A stretch of 46,646 nucleotides of DNA, from the NCBI GenBank assembly GCA_020050595.1, contig JAGVKL010000008.1, forward strand, positions 1-46,646, given 5' to 3'. The notes below the pieces were generated by a model. The model did not search any database. It was not told the origin of the DNA and was given only the letters and a program-made list of their open reading frames with translations. Each line of letters starts with the position of its first letter. The first letter of the stretch is position 1. This document shows positions 7,852 to 18,055 of the stretch, one piece after another. This DNA comes from Legionellales bacterium (GTDB taxonomy: Bacteria; Pseudomonadota; Gammaproteobacteria; Legionellales; Legionellaceae). The position numbers and the translations under genes are program-made.

Positions 7852-10452
7852 ATGGTTTATTCAGTCAAAGAAATCACACCGGTTAATATTGAAGATGAAT
7901 TAAAACAATCTTATCTCGATTATGCTATGAGCGTTATTGTAGGCCGAGCCTTGCCTGATGTGCGGGATGGGTTAAAGCCTGTTCATCGCCGTGTTTTATA
8001 TGCGATGAGCGAGTTGGGTAATGATTGGAATAAACCTTATAAAAAATCAGCAAGGGTGGTGGGGGATGTCATCGGTAAATACCATCCACACGGTGATACG
8101 GCTGTTTACGATACGATTGTTCGTATGGCCCAAAATTTCTCTATGCGGTACATGTTGGTTGATGGTCAGGGAAACTTTGGATCCGTTGACGGTGATGCAC
8201 CTGCAGCTATGCGTTATACGGAAGTGCGAATGTCTAAGCTTGCACATGCGCTCTTGGCTGATTTAGACAAAGAAACGGTAGATTTTAGTCCCAACTACGA
8301 TGAGACAGAATTTGCGCCGGTTGTAATGCCTGCTCGTATTCCTAATTTACTAGTTAATGGTTCATCAGGTATTGCCGTAGGGATGGCAACTAATATCCCT
8401 CCCCATAATTTAACCGAAATTCTTAATGCTTGTATTGCGTTGGTTGCTAATCCTGATTTAAGTATTGATGATTTAATGGAAATTGTGCCGGCGCCGGATT
8501 TTCCTACGGCAGGAATTATTAACGGCCGCGCGGGTATTATCGAAGGCTATCGTACGGGGCGAGGCCGAGTCATTATTCGGGCTCGCACCGAAATAGAAAC
8601 CGACGAAGAAACAGGTCGGCAGGCGATTATTATCACCGAATTACCTTACCAAGTGAATAAAGCACGGCTCGTTGAGCGTATAGCAGAGCTTGTGCGTGAA
8701 AAACGGCTTGAGGGAATTTCTGGATTACGGGATGAGTCAGATAAACAAGGCATGCGAGTGGTTATTGAGCTTCGACGGGGTGAAGTAGCCGAAGTGATGC
8801 TCAATAATTTATATACCCATACCCAAATGCAAAATGTTTTTGGTATTAACATGGTTGCTTTGGTTGACGGCCAGCCTCGTACGCTTAATCTTAAGCAGAT
8901 TTTAGAGTATTTTATTCGCCATCGCCGTGAAGTGGTTACTCGCCGTTCTATTTTCGAATTGAAGAAAGCACGTAACCGCGCTCATATCTTAGAAGGCTTA
9001 GGGATTGCTTTAGCCAATATCGATGAAATGATTGAGCTCATTAAAAAATCACCCACGCCGCAAGACGCTAAAGATGCGTTATTAGCGAAATTATGGCAAC
9101 CAGGCATGGTGTTAAGTATGTTGCAGAGCGCAGGCCGCGACGCTTCACGGCCTGATGATTTAGCTAAAGAACAGGGTCTAAGTGACAAGGGTTATCGTTT
9201 ATCACAAAATCAGGCACAAGCCATCCTTGAATTGAGATTGCATCGTTTAACAGGATTAGAGCAGGAAAAAATCCTCAAAGAGTTTGAAGAGCTTTTAGAT
9301 GTTATTAAAGAGTTATTAAATATCCTCGCTTCGCCAGGGCGATTAATGGAAGTTATTCGTGACGAGTTACTCGAGATGAAAGCTCAATTTGGCGATGCAA
9401 GACGTACCGAAATTATTGCTTCACAAGAAGATTTAACCATCGAAGATTTAATTACCGAAGAAGATGTTGTGGTTACGTTGTCGCATCAGGGTTATGTTAA
9501 ATACCAGCCACTGTCTGCATACAAGGCACAGCGTCGCGGCGGTAAAGGTAAATCGGCCACTAATGTGAAGGATGAGGATTTTGTTGAGCGGTTGGTGATT
9601 GCTAGCACCCACGACACCCTTTTATGCTTTTCAGATTACGGAAAATTATATTGGTTAAAAGCCTACCAACTTCCTTTAGCAAGTCGTATTTCTCGCGGCA
9701 AACCAATTATCAACATTCTGCCGCTTGCTGAAAATGAATCCATTACGGCCATGTTACCTGTGCGTGAATACCATGAAGATAATTTTGTCTTTATGGTTAC
9801 TAAGTTTGGTACCGTAAAGAAAGTCTCGCTTGAAGCGTTCAGCCGGCCACGCGCAAGCGGAATTATCGCCGTTCATCTTGACGAGGGCGACCGCTTAGTG
9901 GGTGTAGATATTACCGATGGCAAGAAAGATATTATGCTATTTTCTGATGCGGGCAAAGTGATTCGTTTTGATGAAAATTTGGTAAGACCTATGGGCCGCA
10001 CGGCGCGAGGTGTCCGCGGTATTCGTTTAGGAAAAAACCAATCGGTCATTTCTCTGGTAGTAGCTCGTGCAGAAGGTACTATTTTGACCGCAACAGAGTT
10101 AGGCTATGGTAAGCGGACAGATATTGAAGAATATCGCGTGACTGGGCGAGGTGGTCAAGGTGTAATTTCTATTCAAGTCAATGAGCGCAATGGCAAGGTT
10201 GTCCGTGCTTTACAGGTTACTGAAACAGATGAAGCCATGTTAATTACTGATAAAGGTACGTTGGTGCGTTTCAAAGTGGAAGAGCTTTCTATTATCGGTC
10301 GTAATACGCAAGGCGTTCGTTTAATTAATGTTACACCGGGAGAGCACGTCGTTGGTATGCAACGTATAGAAGAGTTTCACGATGATGGTAGCGAAGACGA
10401 ATTTGCCGATGGTGATGAGGAAGTAGCAGAAGGCGATGAAGAGACCTTATAA
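7852..10452 (+). CDS. gyrA: DNA gyrase subunit A
   Basis: Breaks and rejoins DNA in the GyrA2GyrB2 enzyme that introduces negative supercoils. It has 866 residues (E. coli 875). The winged-helix/tower breakage-reunion domain holds the active-site Tyr122 ([10 protein letters not shown]). The quinolone region reads [20 protein letters not shown], with Thr83 and Asp87, a susceptible-type pairing as in Legionella. The C-terminal propeller carries the GyrA box QRRGGKG, and the protein ends in a strongly acidic tail ([14 protein letters not shown]…). The last 17 bp overlap serC, so translation of serC is probably coupled. Confidence 0.98.
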   Translation: MVYSVKEITPVNIEDELKQSYLDYAMSVIVGRALPDVRDGLKPVHRRVLYAMSELGNDWNKPYKKSARVVGDVIGKYHPHGDTAVYDTIVRMAQNFSMRYMLVDGQGNFGSVDGDAPAAMRYTEVRMSKLAHALLADLDKETVDFSPNYDETEFAPVVMPARIPNLLVNGSSGIAVGMATNIPPHNLTEILNACIALVANPDLSIDDLMEIVPAPDFPTAGIINGRAGIIEGYRTGRGRVIIRARTEIETDEETGRQAIIITELPYQVNKARLVERIAELVREKRLEGISGLRDESDKQGMRVVIELRRGEVAEVMLNNLYTHTQMQNVFGINMVALVDGQPRTLNLKQILEYFIRHRREVVTRRSIFELKKARNRAHILEGLGIALANIDEMIELIKKSPTPQDAKDALLAKLWQPGMVLSMLQSAGRDASRPDDLAKEQGLSDKGYRLSQNQAQAILELRLHRLTGLEQEKILKEFEELLDVIKELLNILASPGRLMEVIRDELLEMKAQFGDARRTEIIASQEDLTIEDLITEEDVVVTLSHQGYVKYQPLSAYKAQRRGGKGKSATNVKDEDFVERLVIASTHDTLLCFSDYGKLYWLKAYQLPLASRISRGKPIINILPLAENESITAMLPVREYHEDNFVFMVTKFGTVKKVSLEAFSRPRASGIIAVHLDEGDRLVGVDITDGKKDIMLFSDAGKVIRFDENLVRPMGRTARGVRGIRLGKNQSVISLVVARAEGTILTATELGYGKRTDIEEYRVTGRGGQGVISIQVNERNGKVVRALQVTETDEAMLITDKGTLVRFKVEELSIIGRNTQGVRLINVTPGEHVVGMQRIEEFHDDGSEDEFADGDEEVAEGDEETL

Positions 10453-11524
10453 TTTTGGTGCAGGGCCTGCCACGTTGCCTCAATCCATTTTGCTTGAAGC
10501 CCAGGCAGAATTATTAAATTGGCAAAATCAGGGCATGTCTGTCATGGAGATAGGGCATCGTACCGCCCCATTTATAGCATTGATGGAAGAGCTCGAAAGA
10601 GATTTGCGAGCGCTTATTTCTATACCTAAACAGTATGAAGTTTTATTTTTAGGTGGAGCGGCCCGTACCCAATTTGCCATGATTCCGCTAAACCTGCTTT
10701 CTGACGATCAAAAAGCAGGTTATGTGCTTTCTGGTATTTGGTCAGAACTAGCTTATGAAGAGGCTCGCAAGCTAAAGCAGGCTTATTGCGTGGCCAGTAG
10801 TAAACAAGATGGTTTTACGTCCATTCAGGCTAAGTCGTCCTGGACAATTCAGGATAACACGGCTTATCTCTATTATGTTCCCAATGAGACTATCAATGGT
10901 ACGCATTTTAAAGAGGTACCAAAGGTAGGCGACATCCCTTTAGTAGCGGATATGACATCTTGTCTATTAAGTGAGCCTATTAACGTGAATGATTTTGGTC
11001 TTATTTTTGCAGGCGCACAAAAAAATATTTCTATTGCGGGGTTAACCATAGTCATTATTCGTTCGGATTTGTTACGCAATAACTTAACATCTTTGCTGCC
11101 AACCATGATGGATTATCGTATACAAGTGAAACACAAATCGCTATATGCCACACCGCCGAGTTTTAATTGTTATATCGCGGCAAAAATGTTTAAGTGGATT
11201 AAAGCTCAAGGCGGGGTTGAAGCCCTTTATCAGATCAATTGTAAAAAGGCGGCGGCTCTTTATCAGTATATTGATTCATCCTCTTTCTACCATTGTCCTG
11301 TGGCAAAAGAGGCTCGTTCGATAGTTAATATCTGTTTTTCGCTGACGAATAAGGCACTGGAAAATGTATTTTTAGCAAAAGCCGAGCAACATGGATTATA
11401 CGCATTAAGAGGTCATCGCACAGTAGGGGGCTTACGAGCAAGTTTATACAATGCTATGCCTATGGCGGGGGTTCAGGCTCTTATCGAGTTTATGCAGGAT
11501 TTTTCAAAGGAACATCATCAATGA
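10436..11524 (+). CDS. serC: Phosphoserine aminotransferase
   Basis: Transfers the amino group of glutamate to 3-phosphohydroxypyruvate (serine synthesis) and also serves pyridoxal phosphate synthesis. It has 362 residues, the same as E. coli. PLP-binding Lys196 sits in [12 protein letters not shown]; the N-terminus [28 protein letters not shown] and the C-terminal [17 protein letters not shown] are class V aminotransferase landmarks. The ATG lies inside the end of gyrA and the stop overlaps aroA (ATGA), placing it inside a coupled gyrA-serC-aroA-cmk transcription unit. Confidence 0.96.
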   Translation: MKRPYNFGAGPATLPQSILLEAQAELLNWQNQGMSVMEIGHRTAPFIALMEELERDLRALISIPKQYEVLFLGGAARTQFAMIPLNLLSDDQKAGYVLSGIWSELAYEEARKLKQAYCVASSKQDGFTSIQAKSSWTIQDNTAYLYYVPNETINGTHFKEVPKVGDIPLVADMTSCLLSEPINVNDFGLIFAGAQKNISIAGLTIVIIRSDLLRNNLTSLLPTMMDYRIQVKHKSLYATPPSFNCYIAAKMFKWIKAQGGVEALYQINCKKAAALYQYIDSSSFYHCPVAKEARSIVNICFSLTNKALENVFLAKAEQHGLYALRGHRTVGGLRASLYNAMPMAGVQALIEFMQDFSKEHHQ

Positions 11525-12837
11525 AACCCTATCATTTTATTAGTACGCCGGTGGAGTCACTAGAAGGCGATATTACCGTTCCTGGAGACAAGTCGATTTC
11601 CCACCGCGCTATTATTTTAGGGGCGATTGCCACGGGTGTTACTACCGTTAACGGTTTTCTAGAGGGCGAAGATTGCATGGCTACACTTCGCGCATTTCAG
11701 TCCATGGGGGTAAAAATTGAGGGGCCTTTTTCTCAGCGCGTGGTCATTCATGGGGTGGGTAAACATGGACTAAAAAAGCCTCGCGATGTTATTGATTGTG
11801 GTAATTCAGGAACAACAATTCGATTATTGACCGGTTTATTAGCTGCGCAATCCTTTGATAGTGAGCTAACGGGAGATGCTAGTCTTTTAAAAAGGCCCAT
11901 GGAGCGAGTCAGTCGGCCCTTGCAGCAAATGGGTGCGCAAGTTATTACTACCGATGGTCGCCCCCCTGTCCATATCCGTGGAGGGCAAGTATTGCAAGGC
12001 ATCGCTTATGAGATGCCAGAAGCGAGCGCACAGGTTAAATCGTGTTTATTGCTGGCAGGAATGTATGCAGAAGGAGAAACCCAAGTTATTGAACAAGGCT
12101 TAACCCGCGATCATACCGAGCGCATGTTAACGGCTTTTTCTTATCCTATTCATAAAGCCGATAACACGATTATTATTAATTCAGCTAGTGAATGTCAGGG
12201 GACTGATATTATTGTCCCGGGAGATATTTCATCCGCCGCGTTTTTTATCGTGGCGGCCACCTTAATTCCTAATGCCGAATTATTAATTAGAAATGTAGGA
12301 ATCAATCCAACACGGACAGGTATTCTTCATATTTTAAAACGGATGGGAGCGGATATTACCTTAACTAATAAGCGTTTGTGTGGCGAAGAGTTGGTGGCTG
12401 ATATTTACGTAAAACATGCTTCTTTAGAAGGAATTGATATTCCTGCAGCGATGGTTCCTTTAGCGATCGATGAGTTTCCTGCTATTTTTATTGCTGCCAG
12501 TTGTGCTCATGGGCAAACGCTTTTGCATGGCGCTAAGGAATTACGCGCTAAGGAAAGCGATCGGATCGCTGCTATGGTAGAGGGGTTGCAGACGCTGGGA
12601 ATAGAGGCAAAAGAGTTGGATGATGGTGTTTTAATCAAAGGCGGGACATTGCAAGGCGGAGTCATTGACAGCCATCATGATCACCGTATTGCCATGGCTT
12701 TTGCTATTGCGGGGGCTTTAGCTAAATCGCCTATTACTATTAAGGATTGTGCTAATGTGTCTACTTCTTTCCCCACCTTTGTCTCTACTGCCAATCGTAT
12801 TAAATTAGCCATTCAGGAAAGTCATGACGCCTTCTAA
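11521..12837 (+). CDS. aroA: 3-phosphoshikimate 1-carboxyvinyltransferase (EPSP synthase), class II-like
   Basis: Joins phosphoenolpyruvate to shikimate 3-phosphate in the chorismate pathway. It has 438 residues. PGDKSISHRAIILGAI is the substrate-binding N-terminal loop; DCGNSGTTIRLLTGLLA, GDASLLKRPMERV, LRAKESDRI and DSHHDHRIAMAFAIAG follow. The GNSGTTIRL loop (not the E. coli LGNAGTAMRPL form) and KRPM are typical of class II enzymes, which are often insensitive to glyphosate, as reported for Coxiella; insensitivity here is inference. It overlaps serC by 4 bp and cmk by 14 bp. Confidence 0.96.
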   Translation: MKPYHFISTPVESLEGDITVPGDKSISHRAIILGAIATGVTTVNGFLEGEDCMATLRAFQSMGVKIEGPFSQRVVIHGVGKHGLKKPRDVIDCGNSGTTIRLLTGLLAAQSFDSELTGDASLLKRPMERVSRPLQQMGAQVITTDGRPPVHIRGGQVLQGIAYEMPEASAQVKSCLLLAGMYAEGETQVIEQGLTRDHTERMLTAFSYPIHKADNTIIINSASECQGTDIIVPGDISSAAFFIVAATLIPNAELLIRNVGINPTRTGILHILKRMGADITLTNKRLCGEELVADIYVKHASLEGIDIPAAMVPLAIDEFPAIFIAASCAHGQTLLHGAKELRAKESDRIAAMVEGLQTLGIEAKELDDGVLIKGGTLQGGVIDSHHDHRIAMAFAIAGALAKSPITIKDCANVSTSFPTFVSTANRIKLAIQESHDAF

Positions 12838-13519
12838 AACAGATGTTCCCGTTATTACAATTGATGGCCCTAGTGGTACGGGTAAGGGTACTATTTCTCA
12901 TAGGTTAGCAAAGCATTTAGGTTGGCACTTTCTAGATAGTGGGGCTATTTATAGAGTACTAGCTTACGCTGCTTTACAGCATGCAATTGATTTCAATGAC
13001 ATTGATAAATTAGTTCACTTAGCACACCACCTGAATTTACAATTTCAGGTCGATCCTTCCCAAAGTGGGGCTATTTTACTAGATGGGCAAGATATTAGTG
13101 CGACCATCAGAACAGAAACGGCAGGTCAAAATGCCTCAAAAATAGCTGTGATTCCTGAAGTACGTGAGGCATTGTTGGCGCGGCAGCGTGCTTTTGCTAA
13201 GTTGCCTGGGCTGGTTACAGATGGTCGTGATATGGGCACTGTGGTTTTTCCAAATGCCAATTTGAAAATTTATTTAGATGCTTCCGTGGAAGAAAGAGCA
13301 AAAAGGCGGTATTTACAGTTGAAAGAAACAAAAAATAATGCTAGCCTCGCGCAGGTCATTGATGAATTGGTTAAACGTGATGCAAGAGATACGGCTCGCA
13401 CTCACGCACCTCTAAAACCTGCGAAGGATGCGGTGCTCATCGATACTACGGGTTTAACTGTTGTACAAGTATTTGACAATGTATTACAATTAGCGCGGGC
13501 AACATTGCTAAGAAGTTAG
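12824..13519 (+). CDS. cmk: Cytidylate kinase
   Basis: Phosphorylates CMP and dCMP with ATP to feed nucleotide pools. It has 231 residues, close to the 225-230 of the family. P-loop GPSGTGKGT lies at about residues 16-24; the substrate segment [14 protein letters not shown] and the NMP-binding [13 protein letters not shown]…KIYLDAS follow, with the lid RAKRR. The start lies within aroA, so it is coupled to it; rpsA follows after about 70 bp, the common gammaproteobacterial order. Confidence 0.95.
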   Translation: MTPSKTDVPVITIDGPSGTGKGTISHRLAKHLGWHFLDSGAIYRVLAYAALQHAIDFNDIDKLVHLAHHLNLQFQVDPSQSGAILLDGQDISATIRTETAGQNASKIAVIPEVREALLARQRAFAKLPGLVTDGRDMGTVVFPNANLKIYLDASVEERAKRRYLQLKETKNNASLAQVIDELVKRDARDTARTHAPLKPAKDAVLIDTTGLTVVQVFDNVLQLARATLLRS

Positions 13520-13587
13520 CAACTTGCTGTATGGGGGGAAAAAGGGCGGAGCGCTTTTTCTATTTTATTACTAAAGAGTTTAATAAC

Positions 13588-15267
13588 ATGTCTGAAAGTT
13601 TTAAAGAATTATTTGAGAAAAGTATTGTCGGAGCACAATTTTATCCAGGTGCCATCATATCTGCCAAAGTCATCGATATCGATGATGATTATGTGACCTT
13701 AAATGCAGGTCTAAAATCAGAAGGTATTGTTGCTGTAGAAGAGTTTCAGGATAAAAATGGTGAATTAGAAATTAGTGTAGGCGATACAGTCGAAGTAGCC
13801 TTGGATTCTGTTGAAGATGGTCACGGCGAAACGCTTCTTTCTCGAGAAAAAGCAAAACGTCAAGAAGCTTGGCGTAAGCTGTCTAAATCCCATGAAAATA
13901 ATGAGACAGTAACTGGATTGATTTCTGGTAAAGTAAAAGGTGGCTTCACTGTAGAAATCGGTACTATACGTGCGTTTCTCCCTGGTTCTTTAGTTGACGT
14001 CAGACCTGTCCGCGATCCATCTTACCTTGAAGGAAAAGAGCTTGAATTCAAAGTGATTAAAATGGATCTAAAACGCAACAATATCGTTGTATCGCGTCGT
14101 GCAGTCGTTGAAGAAGAAAGTAGTGCTGATAGACAAGCTCTGCTTGATTCCTTGCATGATGGCCAAGTACTCAACGGTATCGTTAAGAATTTAACCGACT
14201 ACGGTGCATTTATTGATTTAGGTGGTATTGATGGTTTATTACATATCACTGATATTTCTTGGAAGCGTGTTAAGCATCCAAGCGAGCTATTAACCGTTGG
14301 TCAAGATGTAAAAGTTAAAGTTTTAAGCTTTGACAGCGAGCGTAACCGGGTTTCTTTAGGTATGAAACAGCTTGGTAACGATCCTTGGGTTGATTTAGTG
14401 GAGCGCTACCCCATAGGTAAACGTTTGGAAGGTAAAGTAACGAATATTACCGATTATGGCTGCTTCGTTGAAATCGAAGAAGGTGTTGAAGGTTTAGTTC
14501 ATATGTCTGAGATGGATTGGACGAACAAAAACGTACATCCGAGCAAAGTGGTATCTTTAGGTGATGTAGTTGAGGTGATGGTCCTTGAAATTGATGAAGA
14601 GCGTCGCCGTATTTCTTTAGGTATGAAGCAATGTGTAGGTAATCCATGGCAAAGCTTCTCGCAGACGCACAATAAGGGCCAAAAAGTGAGTGGTAAGATT
14701 CGCTCGATTACTGACTTTGGTATCTTTATTGGCTTGGACGGTGAAATTGATGGATTGGTTCATTTATCGGATATTTCTTGGACCGTTCCAGGTGAAGAAG
14801 CGGTTAAACAATTCAAGAAAGGTCAAGAGCTTGAGGCCGTTATTCTGGCTATCGACCCAGAGCGTGAGCGCATTTCCTTAGGTTTAAAACAATTGGAAGG
14901 TGATAATTTCACTACGTATGTTGAAGAGCATGCAAAAGGCGCTATCGTTAAGGGTAAAGTATCAGCTGTTGATGCGAAATCAGTAACTGTAGAATTAGCA
15001 GAAGAAGTCTTTGGAACTATTCGTGCAAATGATTTATCTGAAGATAAAGTGGATGATGCCACACAAGTAGTGAAAGAAGGCGATGAAATTGAAGCGAAAA
15101 TTACGAATGTTGATCGAAAAAATCGCACCATTTCTCTTTCTGTTAAAGCAAAAGACGCGCAAGATCAAGCAGAAGCCATCAAGAAATATTCACGTAGCAG
15201 TGGCGAACCCACTACAACGCTGGGTGACTTATTAAAGGAAAAGATGGCTAACAAAGAGAATGAATAA
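13588..15267 (+). CDS. rpsA: 30S ribosomal protein S1
   Basis: Brings mRNA to the 30S subunit. It has 559 residues (E. coli 557). Six S1/OB repeats can be followed, with later ones showing [19 protein letters not shown] and [19 protein letters not shown] and each closing with R-(V/I)-S-L-G-(M/L)-K-Q. The frame is open 19 codons further upstream, but [12 protein letters not shown] is the family N-terminus. A hairpin terminator with a T-run is found 195 bp downstream, after an inserted miniature element. No ihfB follows, unlike in many relatives. Confidence 0.97.
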   Translation: MSESFKELFEKSIVGAQFYPGAIISAKVIDIDDDYVTLNAGLKSEGIVAVEEFQDKNGELEISVGDTVEVALDSVEDGHGETLLSREKAKRQEAWRKLSKSHENNETVTGLISGKVKGGFTVEIGTIRAFLPGSLVDVRPVRDPSYLEGKELEFKVIKMDLKRNNIVVSRRAVVEEESSADRQALLDSLHDGQVLNGIVKNLTDYGAFIDLGGIDGLLHITDISWKRVKHPSELLTVGQDVKVKVLSFDSERNRVSLGMKQLGNDPWVDLVERYPIGKRLEGKVTNITDYGCFVEIEEGVEGLVHMSEMDWTNKNVHPSKVVSLGDVVEVMVLEIDEERRRISLGMKQCVGNPWQSFSQTHNKGQKVSGKIRSITDFGIFIGLDGEIDGLVHLSDISWTVPGEEAVKQFKKGQELEAVILAIDPERERISLGLKQLEGDNFTTYVEEHAKGAIVKGKVSAVDAKSVTVELAEEVFGTIRANDLSEDKVDDATQVVKEGDEIEAKITNVDRKNRTISLSVKAKDAQDQAEAIKKYSRSSGEPTTTLGDLLKEKMANKENE

Positions 15268-15322
15268 TTATTCTTTGTACTTTAAGGATACAAATCAAAT
15301 AGGTTGGGCTTAAGGCCCAATC

Positions 15323-15410
15323 CTGAGGTGTCGTCACTTTTTAAATGGCATGCTTTCCTGGTTGCAAGCAACCAGGCTACATTGTTTAACAAAAAGTGAC
15401 GATACCTCAG
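15323..15410. mobile_element. 88-bp MITE with 19/20 terminal inverted repeats and 9-bp target duplication
   Basis: The ends are CTGAGGTGTCGTCACTTTTT and, inverted, CTGAGGTATCGTCACTTTTT (one mismatch). The 9-mer GGCCCAATC flanks it directly on both sides (15314-15322 and 15411-15419), as a target-site duplication would. The centre holds the palindrome CCTGGTTGCAAGCAACCAGG. It lies between the rpsA stop and its terminator. A diverged copy is at 19087-19224. Confidence 0.85.
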
Positions 15411-15460
15411 GGCCCAATCTATGAGAATTGGACCTTTCTTGTGCAAGAATTTTTCTCATA

Positions 15461-15488
15461 AAAAAGCGTAGTTTTCTACGCTTTTTTT
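15461..15488 (+). terminator. Rho-independent terminator after rpsA
   Basis: AAAAAGCGTAG, loop TTTT, CTACGCTTTTT, then more T: an 11-bp stem with a T-run on the plus strand. It lies between rpsA and lapA and implies that lapA has its own promoter. Confidence 0.8.
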
Positions 15489-15529
15489 ATATTAAGCCTA
15501 AATTTAGGTTAAAAATAAGGATATGCTAA

Positions 15530-15820
15530 ATGCGAATAGTGATGACTATTTTTTACCTCTTACTCATCTTAATCGGTGTAAGCTTTGCCGTTCTCAATGC
15601 TACTTCAGTACCGGTTAATTTTTATTTCCTTACACTTAAAATGCCTATCTCTGTATTAATGACTATCATGATGGGTGTTGGTATTCTCTTAGGACTTTTT
15701 CTATTTTTATATCGGTATTTGCGCCTCAAAGGCGAATGTCGTAAAGTTAAAAATCAATTGCAGTTAACTGAAAGGGAAATTAAAAATTTACGTGCTATAC
15801 CTTTGAAGGATCAGCATTAG
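15530..15820 (+). CDS. lapA: Lipopolysaccharide assembly protein A
   Basis: A small inner-membrane protein (DUF1049) that works with LapB to control LPS synthesis by regulating LpxC turnover through FtsH. It has 96 residues, with two transmembrane segments at about residues 3-25 and 40-62 and a charged cytoplasmic coiled tail from residue 66 (LKGECRKVKNQLQLTEREIK). The motif LNATSVPVNFYF is typical of the family. It is followed by lapB after an inserted 261-bp element; its TAG stop (15818-15820) lies within the left terminal repeat of that element, so the last few codons may have been altered by the insertion. Confidence 0.88.
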   Translation: MRIVMTIFYLLLILIGVSFAVLNATSVPVNFYFLTLKMPISVLMTIMMGVGILLGLFLFLYRYLRLKGECRKVKNQLQLTEREIKNLRAIPLKDQH

Positions 15821-16077
15821 AAGCTGTTTGGTTAATCTACTGTCATAATCCTTTACGGTATAATTTTTGAAAGCGTCGTTGCGAGAAGGCATTGTGGCGT
15901 GGATGATTTTTTACACTGTCATTGCGAGGAGCGTAGCGACGAAGCAACCCAGCGGCCTTCATGCCGGTTGCTTGATTGGTAAATGAATCAGTCACCAAGG
16001 CCATTGGGTTGCTGTGCTTGCAAAGACGATTATTTCTTACAGAGGGTTATTGCAGCGATTAACCAAACAGCTTCTAA
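15817..16077. mobile_element. 261-bp MITE with 21-bp perfect terminal inverted repeats, between lapA and lapB
   Basis: TTAGAAGCTGTTTGGTTAAT with a final C (15817-15837) is repeated in perfect inverted form at 16057-16077. The interior carries a REP-like block (CATTGCGAGGAGCGTAGCGA, CGAAGCAACCCAGCGGCC and its inverted mate AAGGCCATTGGGTTGC). There is no ORF of its own. The left end contains the lapA stop codon and the right end lies 32 bp before the lapB start. Confidence 0.8.
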
Positions 16078-16109
16078 ATTATTTTTAACGCATCTATCGG
16101 AGAGCTTGA

Positions 16110-17279
16110 ATGATTCATTTGTGGCCCTTATTACTACCCGCAGCAGCTTGGTCTGGCTGGTGGGTAGCGAGCCGAAATTATTCAGTTAAAGACAGAAGCA
16201 GTAGTAATCACTTTTCTCGTGAATATGTTGTCGGTTTGAATTATTTATTAAATGAGCAGCCTGATAAAGCTGTCGATGTATTTATAAAGTTATTGGAAGT
16301 TGATGGTGATACGGTTGAAACGCATCTTGCTTTGGGAAGCTTATTTCGCCGTAGGGGCGAAGTCGATCGAGCTATTAGGATTCACCAAAATTTGATCGCA
16401 AGACCTCAATTAAGCTTGTTGCAACGCAAAGAAGCTTTAATGGCATTAGGTCAAGACTACATGAGTGCGGGTGTTTTTGATCGCGCTGAACGTATTTTTA
16501 TGGAAGTAGTCGAATTAGGCGGGACTCGAGAGGTAAGTAGTTTGCAGGGGTTATTAGCTATTTACCAGCAAGAAAAGGCATGGGAAAAAGCACTGGATAT
16601 TGTTAAAAAGCTAGAAGTTTCAACTGGCACCAGCATGCACTTACAGGCCGCTCATTATTATTGTGAAATGGCTACCAGTGCCATTAAAAATAATGCTTAT
16701 GACAAAGCGCAATCGTGTATAAAACAAGCCTTAGCTGTTGATAAAAAATCGGTTCGTGCAAGTTTAATGCTTGCCGATCTTGAAATGCGAAACGGGCGTT
16801 ACAAACAAGCTATTCGCGCTTTAAAAAATGTACCTGAACAAGACGTTGAATTTTTGACAGAAATCATTGAGCCACTGGTTTATTGCCATCAGCAATTAGA
16901 TGCTATGGATGAATGCATTGACTATTTGGAGCAAACCATCCGCAAACACCCACGCGCTTCGGTTATTTTCGTGATTGGTGAATACCTACGTCATGAAAAA
17001 AGCATGGATATAGCCATTGATTTTGTTTCCGCGCAATTAGGTCGGCATCCTTCTATCCGGGGACTTAACCGTTTAATCAATTGGCATCTGGAGTCAGCAC
17101 ACGGAAAAGTGCGGGATAAATTACAAATGCTCTACAACATAACCAGCAAATTTTTGGAAAATAAGCCGATTTATCGCTGTGAACACTGTGGCTTTGGCGG
17201 CAAGCTTTTGCATTGGCATTGTCCAAGTTGCAAGCAATGGAGTCGAATGAAGCCTATTCATGGGCTCGAGGGGGACTAA
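16110..17279 (+). CDS. lapB: Lipopolysaccharide assembly protein B (TPR + rubredoxin-like)
   Basis: An inner-membrane-anchored protein that presents LpxC to FtsH and balances LPS against phospholipid. It has 389 residues, the same as E. coli LapB. An N-terminal membrane anchor (residues 1-20, LWPLLLPAAAWSGWWVA) is followed by tandem TPR helices over about residues 35-340 and a C-terminal zinc ribbon, YRCEHCGFGGK…HWHCPSCKQW, with four Cys. GGAGAG lies 6 nt before the ATG. The stop is 4 nt before pyrF, indicating an operon. Confidence 0.95.
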   Translation: MIHLWPLLLPAAAWSGWWVASRNYSVKDRSSSNHFSREYVVGLNYLLNEQPDKAVDVFIKLLEVDGDTVETHLALGSLFRRRGEVDRAIRIHQNLIARPQLSLLQRKEALMALGQDYMSAGVFDRAERIFMEVVELGGTREVSSLQGLLAIYQQEKAWEKALDIVKKLEVSTGTSMHLQAAHYYCEMATSAIKNNAYDKAQSCIKQALAVDKKSVRASLMLADLEMRNGRYKQAIRALKNVPEQDVEFLTEIIEPLVYCHQQLDAMDECIDYLEQTIRKHPRASVIFVIGEYLRHEKSMDIAIDFVSAQLGRHPSIRGLNRLINWHLESAHGKVRDKLQMLYNITSKFLENKPIYRCEHCGFGGKLLHWHCPSCKQWSRMKPIHGLEGD

Positions 17280-17283
17280 GTCG

Positions 17284-17970
17284 ATGCCTAAATTAATCGT
17301 AGCACTTGATTTTGATAATCAAGCTGAAGCACTGAATTTAGTTGAGCAATTAAATCCGGCTCAATGCGCGCTTAAAGTGGGTAGTGAAATGTTCACGCGT
17401 TTGGGAACGGATTTTGTTCGTAAATTAGTGGATACACAATTCAACGTTTTTCTTGATTTAAAATTTCATGATATTCCAAACACGGTTGCAAGAGCATGTA
17501 AAGCGGCTGCTGATTTGGGAGTATGGATGTTAAATGTACATGCTTGTGGCGGGCTTTCGATGATGAATGCAGCGAGGGAATCATTAGCTTCTTTAAACGC
17601 CGGTCGGCCTCTTTTAATTGGGGTGACGGTATTAACGAGTATGAGTCAAGATGAATTGGAGACGAGCGGGATCCATGAGCCTTTAGAAAAACGTGTTGCT
17701 ACTTTGGCGCGACTAACTCAAGAAGCAGGATTAGACGGGGTGGTGTGCTCTGCGCTTGAAGTCCCTACGATTAAGTCACTTTGTGGTCCTTCTTTTTTAA
17801 CCGTGACCCCGGGTATCCGTTTGGCTAGCGATAGCCAAGATGATCAAGCACGTATTGTAACGCCAGTCGATGCCATTAAAGCAGGCAGCGATTTTCTAGT
17901 GATCGGGCGTCCTATTACTAAAGCACTGGACCCAACACGTATTGTCCATGATATATTATCTTCAATATGA
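17284..17970 (+). CDS. pyrF: Orotidine 5'-phosphate decarboxylase
   Basis: Decarboxylates OMP to UMP, the last step of de novo pyrimidine synthesis. It has 228 residues. MPKLIVALDFD is the family N-terminus; the catalytic Lys-Asp network is in NVFLDLKFHDIPNTVA, and the phosphate loop is VTPGIR with VIGRPI near the end. A GAGGGGG run lies 8 nt upstream of this ATG, preferred over an in-frame start at 17260 inside lapB. Lying directly after lapB, it is the common lapA-lapB-pyrF cluster. Confidence 0.96.
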   Translation: MPKLIVALDFDNQAEALNLVEQLNPAQCALKVGSEMFTRLGTDFVRKLVDTQFNVFLDLKFHDIPNTVARACKAAADLGVWMLNVHACGGLSMMNAARESLASLNAGRPLLIGVTVLTSMSQDELETSGIHEPLEKRVATLARLTQEAGLDGVVCSALEVPTIKSLCGPSFLTVTPGIRLASDSQDDQARIVTPVDAIKAGSDFLVIGRPITKALDPTRIVHDILSSI

Positions 17971-17997
17971 TCTCATAAAGAACATATAGGGCGTATT

Positions 17998-18026
17998 TTG
18001 ACATTTTGAGAGGGCTGGGGTAGAAT
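17998..18026 (+). promoter_or_regulatory. Near-consensus sigma70 promoter for the gene at 18056
   Basis: TTGACA (17998-18003), 17 bp, TAGAAT (18021-18026). The -35 is perfect and the -10 has one mismatch. It lies 30 bp before the start of the orphan membrane protein, so that gene is its own transcription unit, probably with a very short leader. Confidence 0.75.
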
Positions 18027-18055
18027 GCCAGCTTGTTAATTACTTCGTCGATAGC

